Shown piece after piece: positions 1 through 5,897 of a stretch of 8,779 nt of DNA. The stretch spans positions 1 to 8,779 of the forward strand of contig JAUWOM010000041.1 in NCBI GenBank assembly GCA_030612085.1, in the 5' to 3' direction. The notes beneath the pieces were generated by a model, which did no database searches, was not told where the DNA came from, and saw only the letters and a list, made by a program, of their open reading frames with translations. The first letter of the stretch is position 1, and every line of letters starts with the position of its first letter. This stretch comes from Actinomycetes bacterium. Its GTDB lineage: Bacteria > Actinomycetota > Humimicrobiia > JAHJRV01. The translations under genes were made by a program, and so were the position numbers.

Positions 1-121
1 AATGGGAGAATTTGAGAAAGCTATTGCAATATCAATAATACTTTTATTTTTAACATTTATTGCTAACTTTGCACTTACTTATATACAACAAAGGGAGAAA
101 TTTTATTGGAAAAAGTATTAG
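1..121 (+). CDS. tupB: Tungstate ABC transporter permease TupB, C-terminal end (partial)
   Basis: This is the 3' end of a gene that begins before the window; about 39 complete codons are visible, ending at TAG 119-121. The peptide reads GEFEKAIAISIILLF and continues as one hydrophobic helix followed by a short basic tail (QQREKFYWKKY). The pattern Gly-[Glu/Asp]-Phe-Glu-x-Ala before a last transmembrane helix is typical of the C terminus of TupB-type tungstate permeases. TupB forms the membrane channel that works with the ATPase encoded directly downstream, whose start overlaps this gene by 16 bp. The ATG at position 2 is internal, not the start. Family assignment rests on the last helix plus the neighbour; a related molybdate or sulfate permease is possible. 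Confidence 0.65.
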   Translation, partial: MGEFEKAIAISIILLFLTFIANFALTYIQQREKFYWKKY

Positions 122-1194
122 AAGTAAAAAATTTAATACATGAATATGACGATAAGATTATTTTAGATATTGAGGAATTTGAGTTGAATAGGGGTGAAGT
201 ATTAGCATTAATTGGACCAAATGGAGCTGGTAAAAGTACATTTCTTAGAATCCTTAATCTTTTGGAAAAACCCACTCAGGGAATTGTTAAAATTTTTGGA
301 ATTACACCAATAAATAATAGACAAAGACATAATCTTAGAAAGAAAATGGTTCTAGTATTTCAGGAGCCCTTGCTTTTTAAATCTTCTGTTTATGATAATG
401 TTTCATACGGTCTTAGAATAAGAAAAAAAAATAAAAATTCAATAAAGAATAAGGTTTTAGAAGCATTAGAGAAGTTTGGAATCTCTCATCTTATAAATAG
501 ACAGGCTGGAACACTTTCTGGAGGAGAGGCACAACGTGTTTCACTTGCAAGAGCATTGGTTTTAGAACCTGAAATTTTATTGCTTGATGAACCTTTTGCT
601 GCATTAGATCAACCAACAAGGGAAGAGTTGAGAAACGATTTATATAAAATAATCAGAAGGGAAAATCAAACAACATTACATGTGACCCATGATAGAAATG
701 AGGCTCTGGTCATTTCTGACAATGTTGCTATAATAAATGAGGGAGAGATTCTTCAGAGGGGAAGAACAGAGGATGTTTTTAATGAACCAATTGATGAATT
801 TGTAGCAAATTTTTTGGGAGTTGAAACTATTTTATATGGAAAAATTACAAGTAAGAGAGATGGACTTTGTATAGTAAATATTAATAATCAGAAACTGGAA
901 GTAGTATCTGATTTAGAGGTGGGTAAAAGAGTTATTACTTGTATTCGTCCTGAAAATGTAACACTTTTAAAATATTCATTAAAAGCACCTCTTACAAGTG
1001 CAAGAAATTCATTTGTCTCAACTATTAAAGAGATTTCTTCCTATGGACTTGTTTATAGAGTTGTTATGGATTGTGGTTTTAATTTGACTTCTTTTATAAC
1101 AAGGGAATCCTTAGATAGATTAAATTTGAAGATTGGTGAAAAAATTATTGCCAGTATAAAAGCAACCTCTATTCATCTATTATCAAGAAAATAA
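106..1194 (+). CDS. tupC: Tungstate/molybdate ABC transporter ATP-binding protein
   Basis: This is the cytoplasmic ATPase of an oxyanion importer, 362 residues. All ABC motifs are intact: Walker A GPNGAGKST (37-45), Q-loop Gln86, signature LSGGEAQR (137-144), Walker B ILLLDEP (157-163) with catalytic Glu162, D-loop ALD (166-168) and switch His195. The C-terminal third (about 233-360) is a TOBE-like region, used in the molybdate/tungstate/sulfate ATPase group for anion sensing or regulation. The start is TTG at 106, with Shine-Dalgarno AAGGGAG (91-97) 8 nt upstream; it overlaps the permease gene, indicating translational coupling. Tungstate is preferred over molybdate because of the TupB-like permease tail. 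The moaA and moaC genes downstream support a role in supplying metal for the pterin cofactor. Substrate cannot be fixed from sequence alone. Confidence 0.85.
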   Translation: MEKVLEVKNLIHEYDDKIILDIEEFELNRGEVLALIGPNGAGKSTFLRILNLLEKPTQGIVKIFGITPINNRQRHNLRKKMVLVFQEPLLFKSSVYDNVSYGLRIRKKNKNSIKNKVLEALEKFGISHLINRQAGTLSGGEAQRVSLARALVLEPEILLLDEPFAALDQPTREELRNDLYKIIRRENQTTLHVTHDRNEALVISDNVAIINEGEILQRGRTEDVFNEPIDEFVANFLGVETILYGKITSKRDGLCIVNINNQKLEVVSDLEVGKRVITCIRPENVTLLKYSLKAPLTSARNSFVSTIKEISSYGLVYRVVMDCGFNLTSFITRESLDRLNLKIGEKIIASIKATSIHLLSRK

Positions 1195-1242
1195 AATAAA
1201 TATAATAGTTTGTATAAACATAAATTTTACAGGGTAAATAAA

Positions 1243-2196
1243 ATGTTAGATAGGTTTGGTAGAAATATTGAATATCTAAGAATTTCTGTAACTGATAGAT
1301 GTAATTTAAGATGCATATATTGCATGCCAGAAAAGGGTATCTCATCAATTGGTCATGAAGAAGTTCTTAGATATGAAGAAATTATAAAATTGGTAAAAAT
1401 TGCTACAGAATTGGGAATAAATAAAATAAGAATCACTGGTGGTGAACCACTAATAAGAAAAGATTTAGTAAATTTAATTAAGCTATTAAGAGAAATTAAA
1501 GAAATTAAAGACATCTCTCTGACTACTAACGGAGTATTTTTAGAAAAATATATAGATGATCTAATAAATGCTGGTTTGGATAGAGTTAATATTAGCTTAG
1601 ATTCATTAAATCCAAAAATTTATAAACATATAACTCGTAGGGGAAACCTTAATGATGTGATCAAAGGTTTAAAAAAAGCAATTGATTCTTCAATCAGACC
1701 TATAAAAATAAATGTTGTAGTAATGAAAAATATAAATGATAATTTAGAAGAATTTGCAAAAATGTCAATGATAGAACCTGTTCATATAAGATTTATTGAA
1801 TATATGCCGGTAACAGGTATAGAAAAAATAAGAGAGTTAACTGAAAAAGAAATGCTAAATGAGTTGAATAAATATGGAAAATTAATAAAACCTAAAAATC
1901 CTTTAGGGCACGGACCAGCAATATATTATAAATATAAAAATGCTATGGGAACTATTGGCTTAATATGTTCAAATTCACATAACTTCTGTGATAAGTGCAA
2001 TCGTTTGAGATTAACCTCTGATGGTAAACTTAAGCCATGTCTTTTTGGGGAGGAAGAAGTAGATATTAAAACCATGCTAAGAAATAATGTTTCAGATAAT
2101 ATTTTAAAAGAAGCATTTAAAAAAGCAATTTACATTAAACCGCAAAAAAGAAAAATAAATAAAAAAATTCATTATATGTATCATATAGGTGGATAA
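1243..2196 (+). CDS. moaA: GTP 3',8-cyclase MoaA (molybdenum cofactor biosynthesis)
   Basis: This radical SAM enzyme converts GTP to 3',8-cyclo-7,8-dihydro-GTP, the first step of molybdopterin synthesis. It has 317 residues, normal for the family. The N-terminal cluster motif is C20-x3-C24-x2-C27, followed by the SAM-binding RITGGEP stretch. The C-terminal second [4Fe-4S] cluster has C249-x2-C252-x13-C266, and the protein ends in Gly-Gly, the conserved MoaA tail needed for activity in the family. The start is ATG 1243, with AGGG (1231-1234) 8 nt upstream. An in-frame TTG at 1210 would add 11 residues but lacks a ribosome binding site. It lies 48 bp after tupC with no terminator between, so it is probably in the same operon. 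Confidence 0.95.
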   Translation: MLDRFGRNIEYLRISVTDRCNLRCIYCMPEKGISSIGHEEVLRYEEIIKLVKIATELGINKIRITGGEPLIRKDLVNLIKLLREIKEIKDISLTTNGVFLEKYIDDLINAGLDRVNISLDSLNPKIYKHITRRGNLNDVIKGLKKAIDSSIRPIKINVVVMKNINDNLEEFAKMSMIEPVHIRFIEYMPVTGIEKIRELTEKEMLNELNKYGKLIKPKNPLGHGPAIYYKYKNAMGTIGLICSNSHNFCDKCNRLRLTSDGKLKPCLFGEEEVDIKTMLRNNVSDNILKEAFKKAIYIKPQKRKINKKIHYMYHIGG

Positions 2197-2216
2197 TTAG
2201 TAAAAAAATTCATTAT
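2160..2216 (+). repeat. 16-bp direct repeat duplicating the moaA 3' end
   Basis: The 16-mer TAAAAAAATTCATTAT occurs at 2160-2175, inside moaA, and again at 2201-2216, just after its stop. The bases that follow remain alignable when translated: KKIHYMYHIGG in moaA against KKIHYYKNIGC in the copy. The copy is 41 bp downstream and so in a different frame. This looks like an old partial tandem duplication of the gene end, although low complexity makes a chance origin possible. No gene function is implied. Confidence 0.5.
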
Positions 2217-2233
2217 TATAAAAATATTGGATG

Positions 2234-2283
2234 CTTTGGGCATAGTTTCTTGACTGAAATGTCTGCGAAACCATACCACAAAG
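2234..2283. repeat. Strong 50-bp imperfect inverted repeat between moaA and moaC
   Basis: Arms 2234-2249 and 2267-2283 pair over 14 of 16 positions, with one bulged base (A2278). An inner GAC/GTC pair (2252-2254, 2261-2263) closes a 6-nt loop. On the + strand the two mismatches are C-A and A-C; on the - strand RNA these become U-G and G-U wobbles, so the - strand transcript folds without mismatch. The stretch is richer in G+C than the surrounding spacer. No U-tract directly follows on either strand, so it is not an ordinary terminator. It could be a REP- or MITE-like repeat unit, an RNA processing site or an unrecognised regulatory RNA element. Confidence 0.6.
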
Positions 2284-2345
2284 TTGTTATTAAACCTAAA
2301 TTTAATAAAATATTGAATTAGTATATAAATAAAGATGGAGGTTTT

Positions 2346-2828
2346 ATGGAAAAAATAAGTCATATTAATTATGAAGGTAAAGCAAAGATGGTAGATGTTT
2401 CTACAAAACCTATAACACATAGAGTGGCTAAGGCACAAGGTAAGATATGGATGAGCAATGAGATATTGCACATGATTAAAGATCTTGAAATAAAAAAAGG
2501 TGATGTACTTGCAGTTGCAAAAATAGCAGGAATAATGGCAGCCAAAAAGACACATGGGTTAATTCCACTTTGTCATCCATTATCAATAACAGATATAAAA
2601 ATAGAATTTGATTTGAAAGAAAAGGATAAAAATTCCTATATAACCTGCTTTTCAGAGGTAAAGTGTGATGGAAAAACTGGTGCAGAAATGGAAGCCTTAA
2701 TTTCTATATCAATAGCTCTATTAACTATTTATGATATGTGTAAAGGAATTGATAGAGATATGATAATTGGAGATATTATGCTAATTGAAAAAAGTGGTGG
2801 AAAAAGTGGTAAATGGAAAAGAAAATGA
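2346..2828 (+). CDS. moaC: Cyclic pyranopterin monophosphate synthase MoaC
   Basis: MoaC rearranges the MoaA product into cyclic pyranopterin monophosphate (precursor Z). The protein has 160 residues, the usual size of stand-alone MoaC. Recognisable blocks are AKMVDVS (13-19), the K-T-H-G-L-I-P-L-C-H-P-L block (68-79), DGKTGAEMEAL (108-118) and Y129-D130-M131-C132-K133, which holds the conserved Asp and Lys of the active site. The start is ATG 2346 with GGAGG at 2337-2341. The gap after moaA is 149 bp, long for an operon, and contains the hairpin described separately. A weak TTGTTA/TAAAAT promoter-like pair (2284-2311, 16-bp spacer) could give separate expression. The stop is TGA, which rules out a UGA-recoding genetic code. 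Confidence 0.95.
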   Translation: MEKISHINYEGKAKMVDVSTKPITHRVAKAQGKIWMSNEILHMIKDLEIKKGDVLAVAKIAGIMAAKKTHGLIPLCHPLSITDIKIEFDLKEKDKNSYITCFSEVKCDGKTGAEMEALISISIALLTIYDMCKGIDRDMIIGDIMLIEKSGGKSGKWKRK

Positions 2829-2889
2829 ATATAGTTTTAACAATTTATTATTGCAAAAACAAATATTAATTTTTATATTAATTTTTTTC

Positions 2890-2918
2890 TTGACTAATTA
2901 AATATGTAGAGTTAGAAT
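2890..2918 (+). promoter_or_regulatory. Sigma-A-type promoter for the rny leader
   Basis: TTGACT (2890-2895) and TAGAAT (2913-2918) are each one base from consensus and are separated by exactly 17 bp. The predicted transcript start is about 2924-2926, so the RNA would begin at or next to GGCTTGAAAC. No open reading frame of note lies between here and rny. Confidence 0.65.
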
Positions 2919-2925
2919 TAATAAA

Positions 2926-3276
2926 GGCTTGAAACTAATTCTCTATTTAGCTAGATTAATTAAAAAAAAGTTAAAGTAGAAAAAAGTAAGTTTATTAAAA
3001 TATCTGATAAATAATAATTGTAAATATTTAAAATAGGATCAGATAATTAATAATAATTAGAAGAATTTGAGTTCAAATTTTTCGGATATTTTTAAAAAAT
3101 TATTATTTTAAAAAATGATATTTAATTATAAATATTAAATTTCAAAGAATTTTTAACAGAAACAGACATACACTTATAACTGTAATCTTTTAAGTATTAA
3201 ATATATTTTGTAATATATATAGTAAAAAAATTTTTAAAATAAAATTGTTTCAAGCCGAGATTTACTCGGCTTTTTT
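2926..3276 (+). promoter_or_regulatory. Candidate rny leader RNA with mutually exclusive antiterminator and terminator
   Basis: This gene-free 350-bp stretch is about 80% A+T. GGCTTGAAAC (2926-2935), at the predicted 5' end of the transcript, is perfectly complementary to GTTTCAAGCC (3247-3256). After one bulged T (2936), AATT (2937-2940) adds four more pairs with AATT (3243-3246). This 14-bp helix uses the AAGCC that also forms the 5' arm of the intrinsic terminator (3252-3272), so only one structure can form at a time. Inside the long helix lie other stems: TATCTGAT/ATCAGATA (3001-3008 with 3038-3045), a 10-bp stem with an AGTT loop (3060-3069 with 3074-3083) and TTTAAT/ATTAAA (3121-3126 with 3134-3139). 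I do not recognise a known riboswitch, T-box, RNase P RNA or tmRNA. It could also be an independent RNA whose ends pair. Confidence 0.5.
3252..3276 (+). terminator. Intrinsic terminator just upstream of rny
   Basis: The perfect 8-bp stem AAGCCGAG/CTCGGCTT (3252-3259 with 3265-3272) has a 5-nt loop, and its T-tract runs through 3276. It ends 8 bp before the rny Shine-Dalgarno. It therefore acts as an attenuator for any transcript entering rny from upstream, unless the 5' arm is sequestered. Confidence 0.85.
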
Positions 3277-3299
3277 ATATTTTGAAGGGAGGTAATAAA

Positions 3300-4847
3300 A
3301 TTAATCGTCAATTATTAATTTATATTTTTATAGCGACTCTTGGGTTAGTTTTAGGAATAACAATTGGTAACTGGATTAGAAGATACTTATTTAGAGGTCG
3401 AAAAGAACAAGCAGAAAAGTCAGCAAAAGAAATAATAGAATTAGCAAAGAAAGAAGCAGAAGCTATTAAGAAGGAAAAGTTAGTTGAAGCAAAGGACGAG
3501 ATCTACAAAATTCGTTTAGAAGAAGAAGATAAATTGATAAATCTAAGAAACGATTTGAGGAAATTAGAAAGTCGTATAGCTAATAGAGAAAGTATTATTG
3601 ATCAAAAATCAATGAAGTTGGATAGAAGAATATCTATCATTGCAAGAACTGAAAAGGAAATTAATTTGTTCAAAGAAGAGTTAGAAAAGAATTTACAGGA
3701 ACAAAAAACTAGATTAGAAAATATTGCTGGTTTGTCTTCCGCTGACGCAAAGGCTCTTCTTATAAAGAGATTAGAAGAAGAAGCAAGATTTGATAGTGCT
3801 AAAAGAATAAGAGAGATAGAAGAAGAGGCAAAGGAAATAGCTGAAGGAAAAGCAAAGGAAATAATTTCAATTGCAATTCAAAGATACGCAAATGATTATG
3901 TTTCAGAAACAACAGTCTCAGTAGTTCCACTTCCAAATGATGAAATGAAGGGAAGAATTATTGGAAGGGAAGGAAGAAATATCAGATCTTTCGAGCAATT
4001 AACAGGAGTAAATTTAATAGTAGATGATACACCTGAAGCAGTTATACTTTCGTGCTTTAATCCCGTTAGAAGAGAAAAGGCAAGAATTGCATTAGAAGAA
4101 TTGGTTGCTGATGGTAGAATTCACCCAGCAAAAATTGAAGAGAAATTTGAAAAAGCAAATAAAATTGTCGAGAATCAAATAAAAATTGCAGGTGAAAAAG
4201 CAGTTTTTGATGTTGGTATAGCTGGGTTAAACAAGGAACTTATTAAAATCTTAGGAGCATTGAAATATAGAACAAGTTTTGGTCAGAATGTACTTCAACA
4301 CTCTATGGAGGTTGCTCATTTTTCGGGAATTATGGCTTCAGAGTTGGGAATAAATGTTAAAAAAGCTAAGAGAGCTGGACTACTTCATGATATAGGAAAA
4401 GCAATTGATCATGAAGTAGAAGGTCCACATGCTATTATTGGAGCTAATCTCGCAAAAAAGCTTCACGAGTCAAACGATATTGTACATGCAATTCATGCTC
4501 ATCACGAAGAAATAGAACAGCAAAGTATTTTAGATGTAATAATTACTGCTGCGGATACTATTTCAGGTGCAAGACCCAGTGCAAGAAGACAAACTTTAGA
4601 GAGTTATATCAAAAGATTAGAGAATCTTGAAAATGTCGCAAAAGAATTTAAAGGTGTAAAAAAATGTTATGCAATTCAAGCTGGAAGGGAAATTAGAGTA
4701 ATGGTTTATCCAGATTTAGTAGATGATGATCAGTCTACAAGAATAGCTAGAGAATTGGCTGCAAAAATTGAGGAGGAATTGGAATATCCAGGTCAAATCA
4801 AAGTAAGTGTAATCAGAGAAAAAAGATCAGTTGAATATGCAAAATAA
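3300..4847 (+). CDS. rny: Ribonuclease Y, probable AUU start codon
   Basis: RNase Y is the membrane-anchored endoribonuclease that starts mRNA decay in many bacteria lacking RNase E. The 515-residue protein has a single N-terminal membrane helix (about 4-24), a long charged coiled coil (about 30-200), a KH RNA-binding domain with GRIIGREGRN (218-227) and an HD phosphohydrolase domain with His334 and the H363-D364 pair. It ends in the family-typical RSVEYAK. The strong Shine-Dalgarno AAGGGAGGT (3285-3293) places the start 6 nt downstream at ATT 3300, and the resulting N terminus matches the normal RNase Y start. The only upstream in-frame alternative, TTG 3282, touches the Shine-Dalgarno and follows the terminator directly. 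No in-frame ATG, GTG or TTG exists near the membrane helix. A start at ATT, or a sequence error in an ATG, is inferred. Confidence 0.93.
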   Translation: MNRQLLIYIFIATLGLVLGITIGNWIRRYLFRGRKEQAEKSAKEIIELAKKEAEAIKKEKLVEAKDEIYKIRLEEEDKLINLRNDLRKLESRIANRESIIDQKSMKLDRRISIIARTEKEINLFKEELEKNLQEQKTRLENIAGLSSADAKALLIKRLEEEARFDSAKRIREIEEEAKEIAEGKAKEIISIAIQRYANDYVSETTVSVVPLPNDEMKGRIIGREGRNIRSFEQLTGVNLIVDDTPEAVILSCFNPVRREKARIALEELVADGRIHPAKIEEKFEKANKIVENQIKIAGEKAVFDVGIAGLNKELIKILGALKYRTSFGQNVLQHSMEVAHFSGIMASELGINVKKAKRAGLLHDIGKAIDHEVEGPHAIIGANLAKKLHESNDIVHAIHAHHEEIEQQSILDVIITAADTISGARPSARRQTLESYIKRLENLENVAKEFKGVKKCYAIQAGREIRVMVYPDLVDDDQSTRIARELAAKIEEELEYPGQIKVSVIREKRSVEYAK

Positions 4848-4881
4848 AAAGTAAAAATACATCTAAATCTAAGTAATATCT

Positions 4882-4924
4882 AAAAATATGGAAAGAGATA
4901 CTGTATTTCTTTCCATATTTTTTT
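4882..4924 (+). terminator. Strong intrinsic terminator after rny
   Basis: The stem AAATATGGAAAGA (4884-4896) pairs perfectly with TCTTTCCATATTT (4908-4920). It is extended outward by A-T pairs at 4882-4883 and inward by G-U and ATA/TAT pairs to a CTG loop, giving about 19 pairs. Seven T residues at 4918-4924 follow or form part of the base. It separates rny from spoVS. Confidence 0.88.
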
Positions 4925-4977
4925 ATACCATTTTCTGATTGAAAACAAAAATGATTTAGAATACGTTATAATAGTAT

Positions 4978-4989
4978 AACTATATAGTT
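4978..4989. promoter_or_regulatory. Perfect 12-bp palindrome, possible operator
   Basis: AACTATATAGTT is its own reverse complement and lies 5 bp after a TATAAT hexamer (4967-4972). No -35 box at standard spacing is visible for that hexamer (the nearest, TTGAAA 4939-4944, is 22 bp away). An activator- or repressor-controlled promoter is possible, but short A+T palindromes are common in such DNA. Confidence 0.25.
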
Positions 4990-5021
4990 TATCTTTAATG
5001 TTACACTGTATAAAAATAAAG

Positions 5022-5048
5022 AGGAGATTTAGGTTTATTATAGAATAT
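5022..5048 (+). promoter_or_regulatory. Candidate sigma-H-type promoter for spoVS
   Basis: AGGA (5022-5025) and GAAT (5043-5046) are separated by 17 nt, the spacing of Bacillus sigma-H promoters such as spoVG. The flanking purine at 5040 and AT at 5047-5048 also fit the RnnGAATww pattern. The W positions after AGGA match at two of three. Bacillus subtilis spoVS is known to be sigma-H dependent, which makes the match meaningful. It would give a leader of about 155 nt. Confidence 0.4.
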
Positions 5049-5078
5049 ATAATAAAGGTGCACATCTAAACGCTAAAT

Positions 5079-5175
5079 ATTATCTCAAAATATAATAAAA
5101 ACATAATAGAAAAAGTAAAAAATAATTGAATACTAATTATTATCTTAAAAGTTGATAAATATATAATAGAAATAG
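5079..5175 (+). repeat. Two imperfect 37-bp direct repeats, 60 bp apart, upstream of spoVS
   Basis: Copies 5079-5115 and 5139-5175 both start ATTATCT and end near ATAATAGAAA, with 30 of 37 bases identical by hand alignment. They lie between the sigma-H-like promoter and the ribosome binding site. Function is unknown: regulator binding sites or a simple A+T-rich duplication are both possible. Confidence 0.5.
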
Positions 5176-5209
5176 AAAGTCGAAGAAATAATTATTATAG
5201 GAGGTAAAA

Positions 5210-5488
5210 ATGGCTGAAATTTTTAAAGTATCAACAAAGTCAAGACCAAATTTGGTAGCAGGAGCCATAGCAGGAGTTTTGAGAGAAAGTGGTTTAGTAA
5301 GAATTCAAGTAATAGGAGCAGGAGCATTAAATCAAGCTATAAAAGCAATTGCTATCGCAAGAGGATTTGTCGCACCAAGTGGAATAAATCTTATATGTAT
5401 ACCATCATTTAAAGATATAATGATAAATGGAGAGGAAAGAACAGCTATTCTTCTCACAGTTGAGGATTATAACAAAGTCCTTGTATAA
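5210..5488 (+). CDS. spoVS: Stage V sporulation protein S (SpoVS), Alba-like
   Basis: This 92-residue protein is slightly longer than the 86-residue Bacillus subtilis SpoVS. It carries the near-invariant family blocks FKVSTKSRPN (5-14), VAGAIAGVLRE (16-26), IGAGALNQAIKA (35-46) and ARGFVAPSGI (50-59), then GEERTAI (74-80). SpoVS is a small Alba-like nucleic-acid-binding protein. In Bacillus it affects septation and spore coat completion, but it also occurs in many non-sporulating bacteria, so its presence alone does not prove sporulation. The start ATG 5210 has a consensus AGGAGG at 5199-5204. It is flanked by a terminator upstream and a gene-free stretch downstream, so it is probably monocistronic, possibly from a sigma-H-type promoter. 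Confidence 0.96.
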   Translation: MAEIFKVSTKSRPNLVAGAIAGVLRESGLVRIQVIGAGALNQAIKAIAIARGFVAPSGINLICIPSFKDIMINGEERTAILLTVEDYNKVLV

Positions 5489-5534
5489 TAAAAAACTATA
5501 ACTCTTTTTAAATAAAACTAAATATAATTTTAAA

Positions 5535-5580
5535 AGGAATAGATAATTAAATATTCAGATTATTATATCTGTTATTTCCT
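5535..5580 (+). terminator. Weak stem-loop after spoVS, possible terminator
   Basis: AGGAA/TTCCT (5535-5539 with 5576-5580) and AGATA/TATCT (5541-5545 with 5566-5570) can form an interrupted stem. An alternative inner hairpin is CAGAT/ATCTG (5556-5560 with 5567-5571). No T-tract directly follows; only scattered pyrimidines are present. It may mark the 3' end of the spoVS message. Confidence 0.3.
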
Positions 5581-5582
5581 AT

Positions 5583-5667
5583 TTAATCCTTCTCTTTTTG
5601 TCTCATCCGCTATTCTAACTTAATTAATTTTAGTATACAATGTGTCCAGTGATAGGGGTTCAGTCCA
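5583..5667 (-). mobile_element. Possible solitary end of an IS3-family insertion sequence
   Basis: On the - strand, 5667 back to 5643 reads TGGACTGAACCCC, a short spacer, then TGGACA. This layout resembles terminal inverted repeats of IS3-family elements. Moving inward it runs through an untranslated stretch to AGAAGGATTAA near 5583, resembling the ribosome binding site before orfA, but the expected ATG is ATA and no transposase frame follows. No partner inverted repeat is visible in the window. This is recognition from pattern memory, not from a search. Confidence 0.35.
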
Positions 5668-5822
5668 ATCCTTCCAAGTTAATATCATTTAATCGGGTTA
5701 TCTTAACAACTTCTTTACATAATGATTTTTTATGCCTTAAATATTTTTTATTATTTTGTGATAGTTTTATAATAATATATATAAAAAGTTCCTAAATTTA
5801 TATTATAAAAAATTAAATTTAT

Positions 5823-5852
5823 TTGAACTATAAATGTGTTAGTACATAAAAT
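5823..5852 (+). promoter_or_regulatory. Candidate promoter for the PHP-miaB unit
   Basis: TTGAAC (5823-5828) and TAAAAT (5847-5852) are 18 bp apart, giving a predicted start near 5859 and a leader of about 40 nt. The -10 matches five of six bases, the -35 four of six. In such A+T-rich DNA this is only a moderate match. Confidence 0.4.
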
Positions 5853-5897
5853 AGTTGAGTATAAATGCAAAACATATTTTTTAAAGAAAGGTAGAAA

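Larger units (their letters stand above)
5489..5897. other. Gene-free stretch between spoVS and the PHP gene
   Basis: No reading frame of note is seen on either strand. From left to right it holds a weak stem-loop (5535-5580), a relatively G+C-rich block resembling an insertion-sequence end (5583-5667), an A+T-rich stretch (5668-5820) in which I see nothing convincing, and a promoter candidate (5823-5852) for the PHP gene. Confidence 0.6.

Noticed and set aside
1210..1242. TTG 1210 as the start of moaA
   Set aside because: There is no ribosome binding site, whereas ATG 1243 has AGGG at good spacing and gives the usual MoaA N terminus.
2197..2345. Molybdenum-cofactor riboswitch before moaC
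   Set aside because: The location fits, but I could not recognise the conserved elements of that RNA motif; the hairpin is simple and folds better on the opposite strand.
2181..2555. Minus-strand 124-residue open frame across moaC
   Set aside because: It has no family resemblance and a skewed composition, and overlaps a well-supported gene. The same applies to the minus-strand frames at 75-275, 4880-5065 and 6570-6770.
2925..3276. RNase P RNA, tmRNA or T-box leader, suggested by the 350-nt length and paired ends
   Set aside because: None of the conserved cores of these RNAs (for example the GAGGAAAGUCC block, a tRNA-like acceptor end with CCA, or the T-box sequence) is present.
3282..3299. 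TTG 3282 as the start of rny
   Set aside because: It directly precedes and touches the Shine-Dalgarno, has no ribosome binding site of its own and sits 5 bp after the terminator T-tract.
5641..5670. tRNA T-arm suggested by GGGGTTCAGTCC
   Set aside because: The flanking bases do not form a 5-bp stem around the loop, and no acceptor, D or anticodon arms are present.
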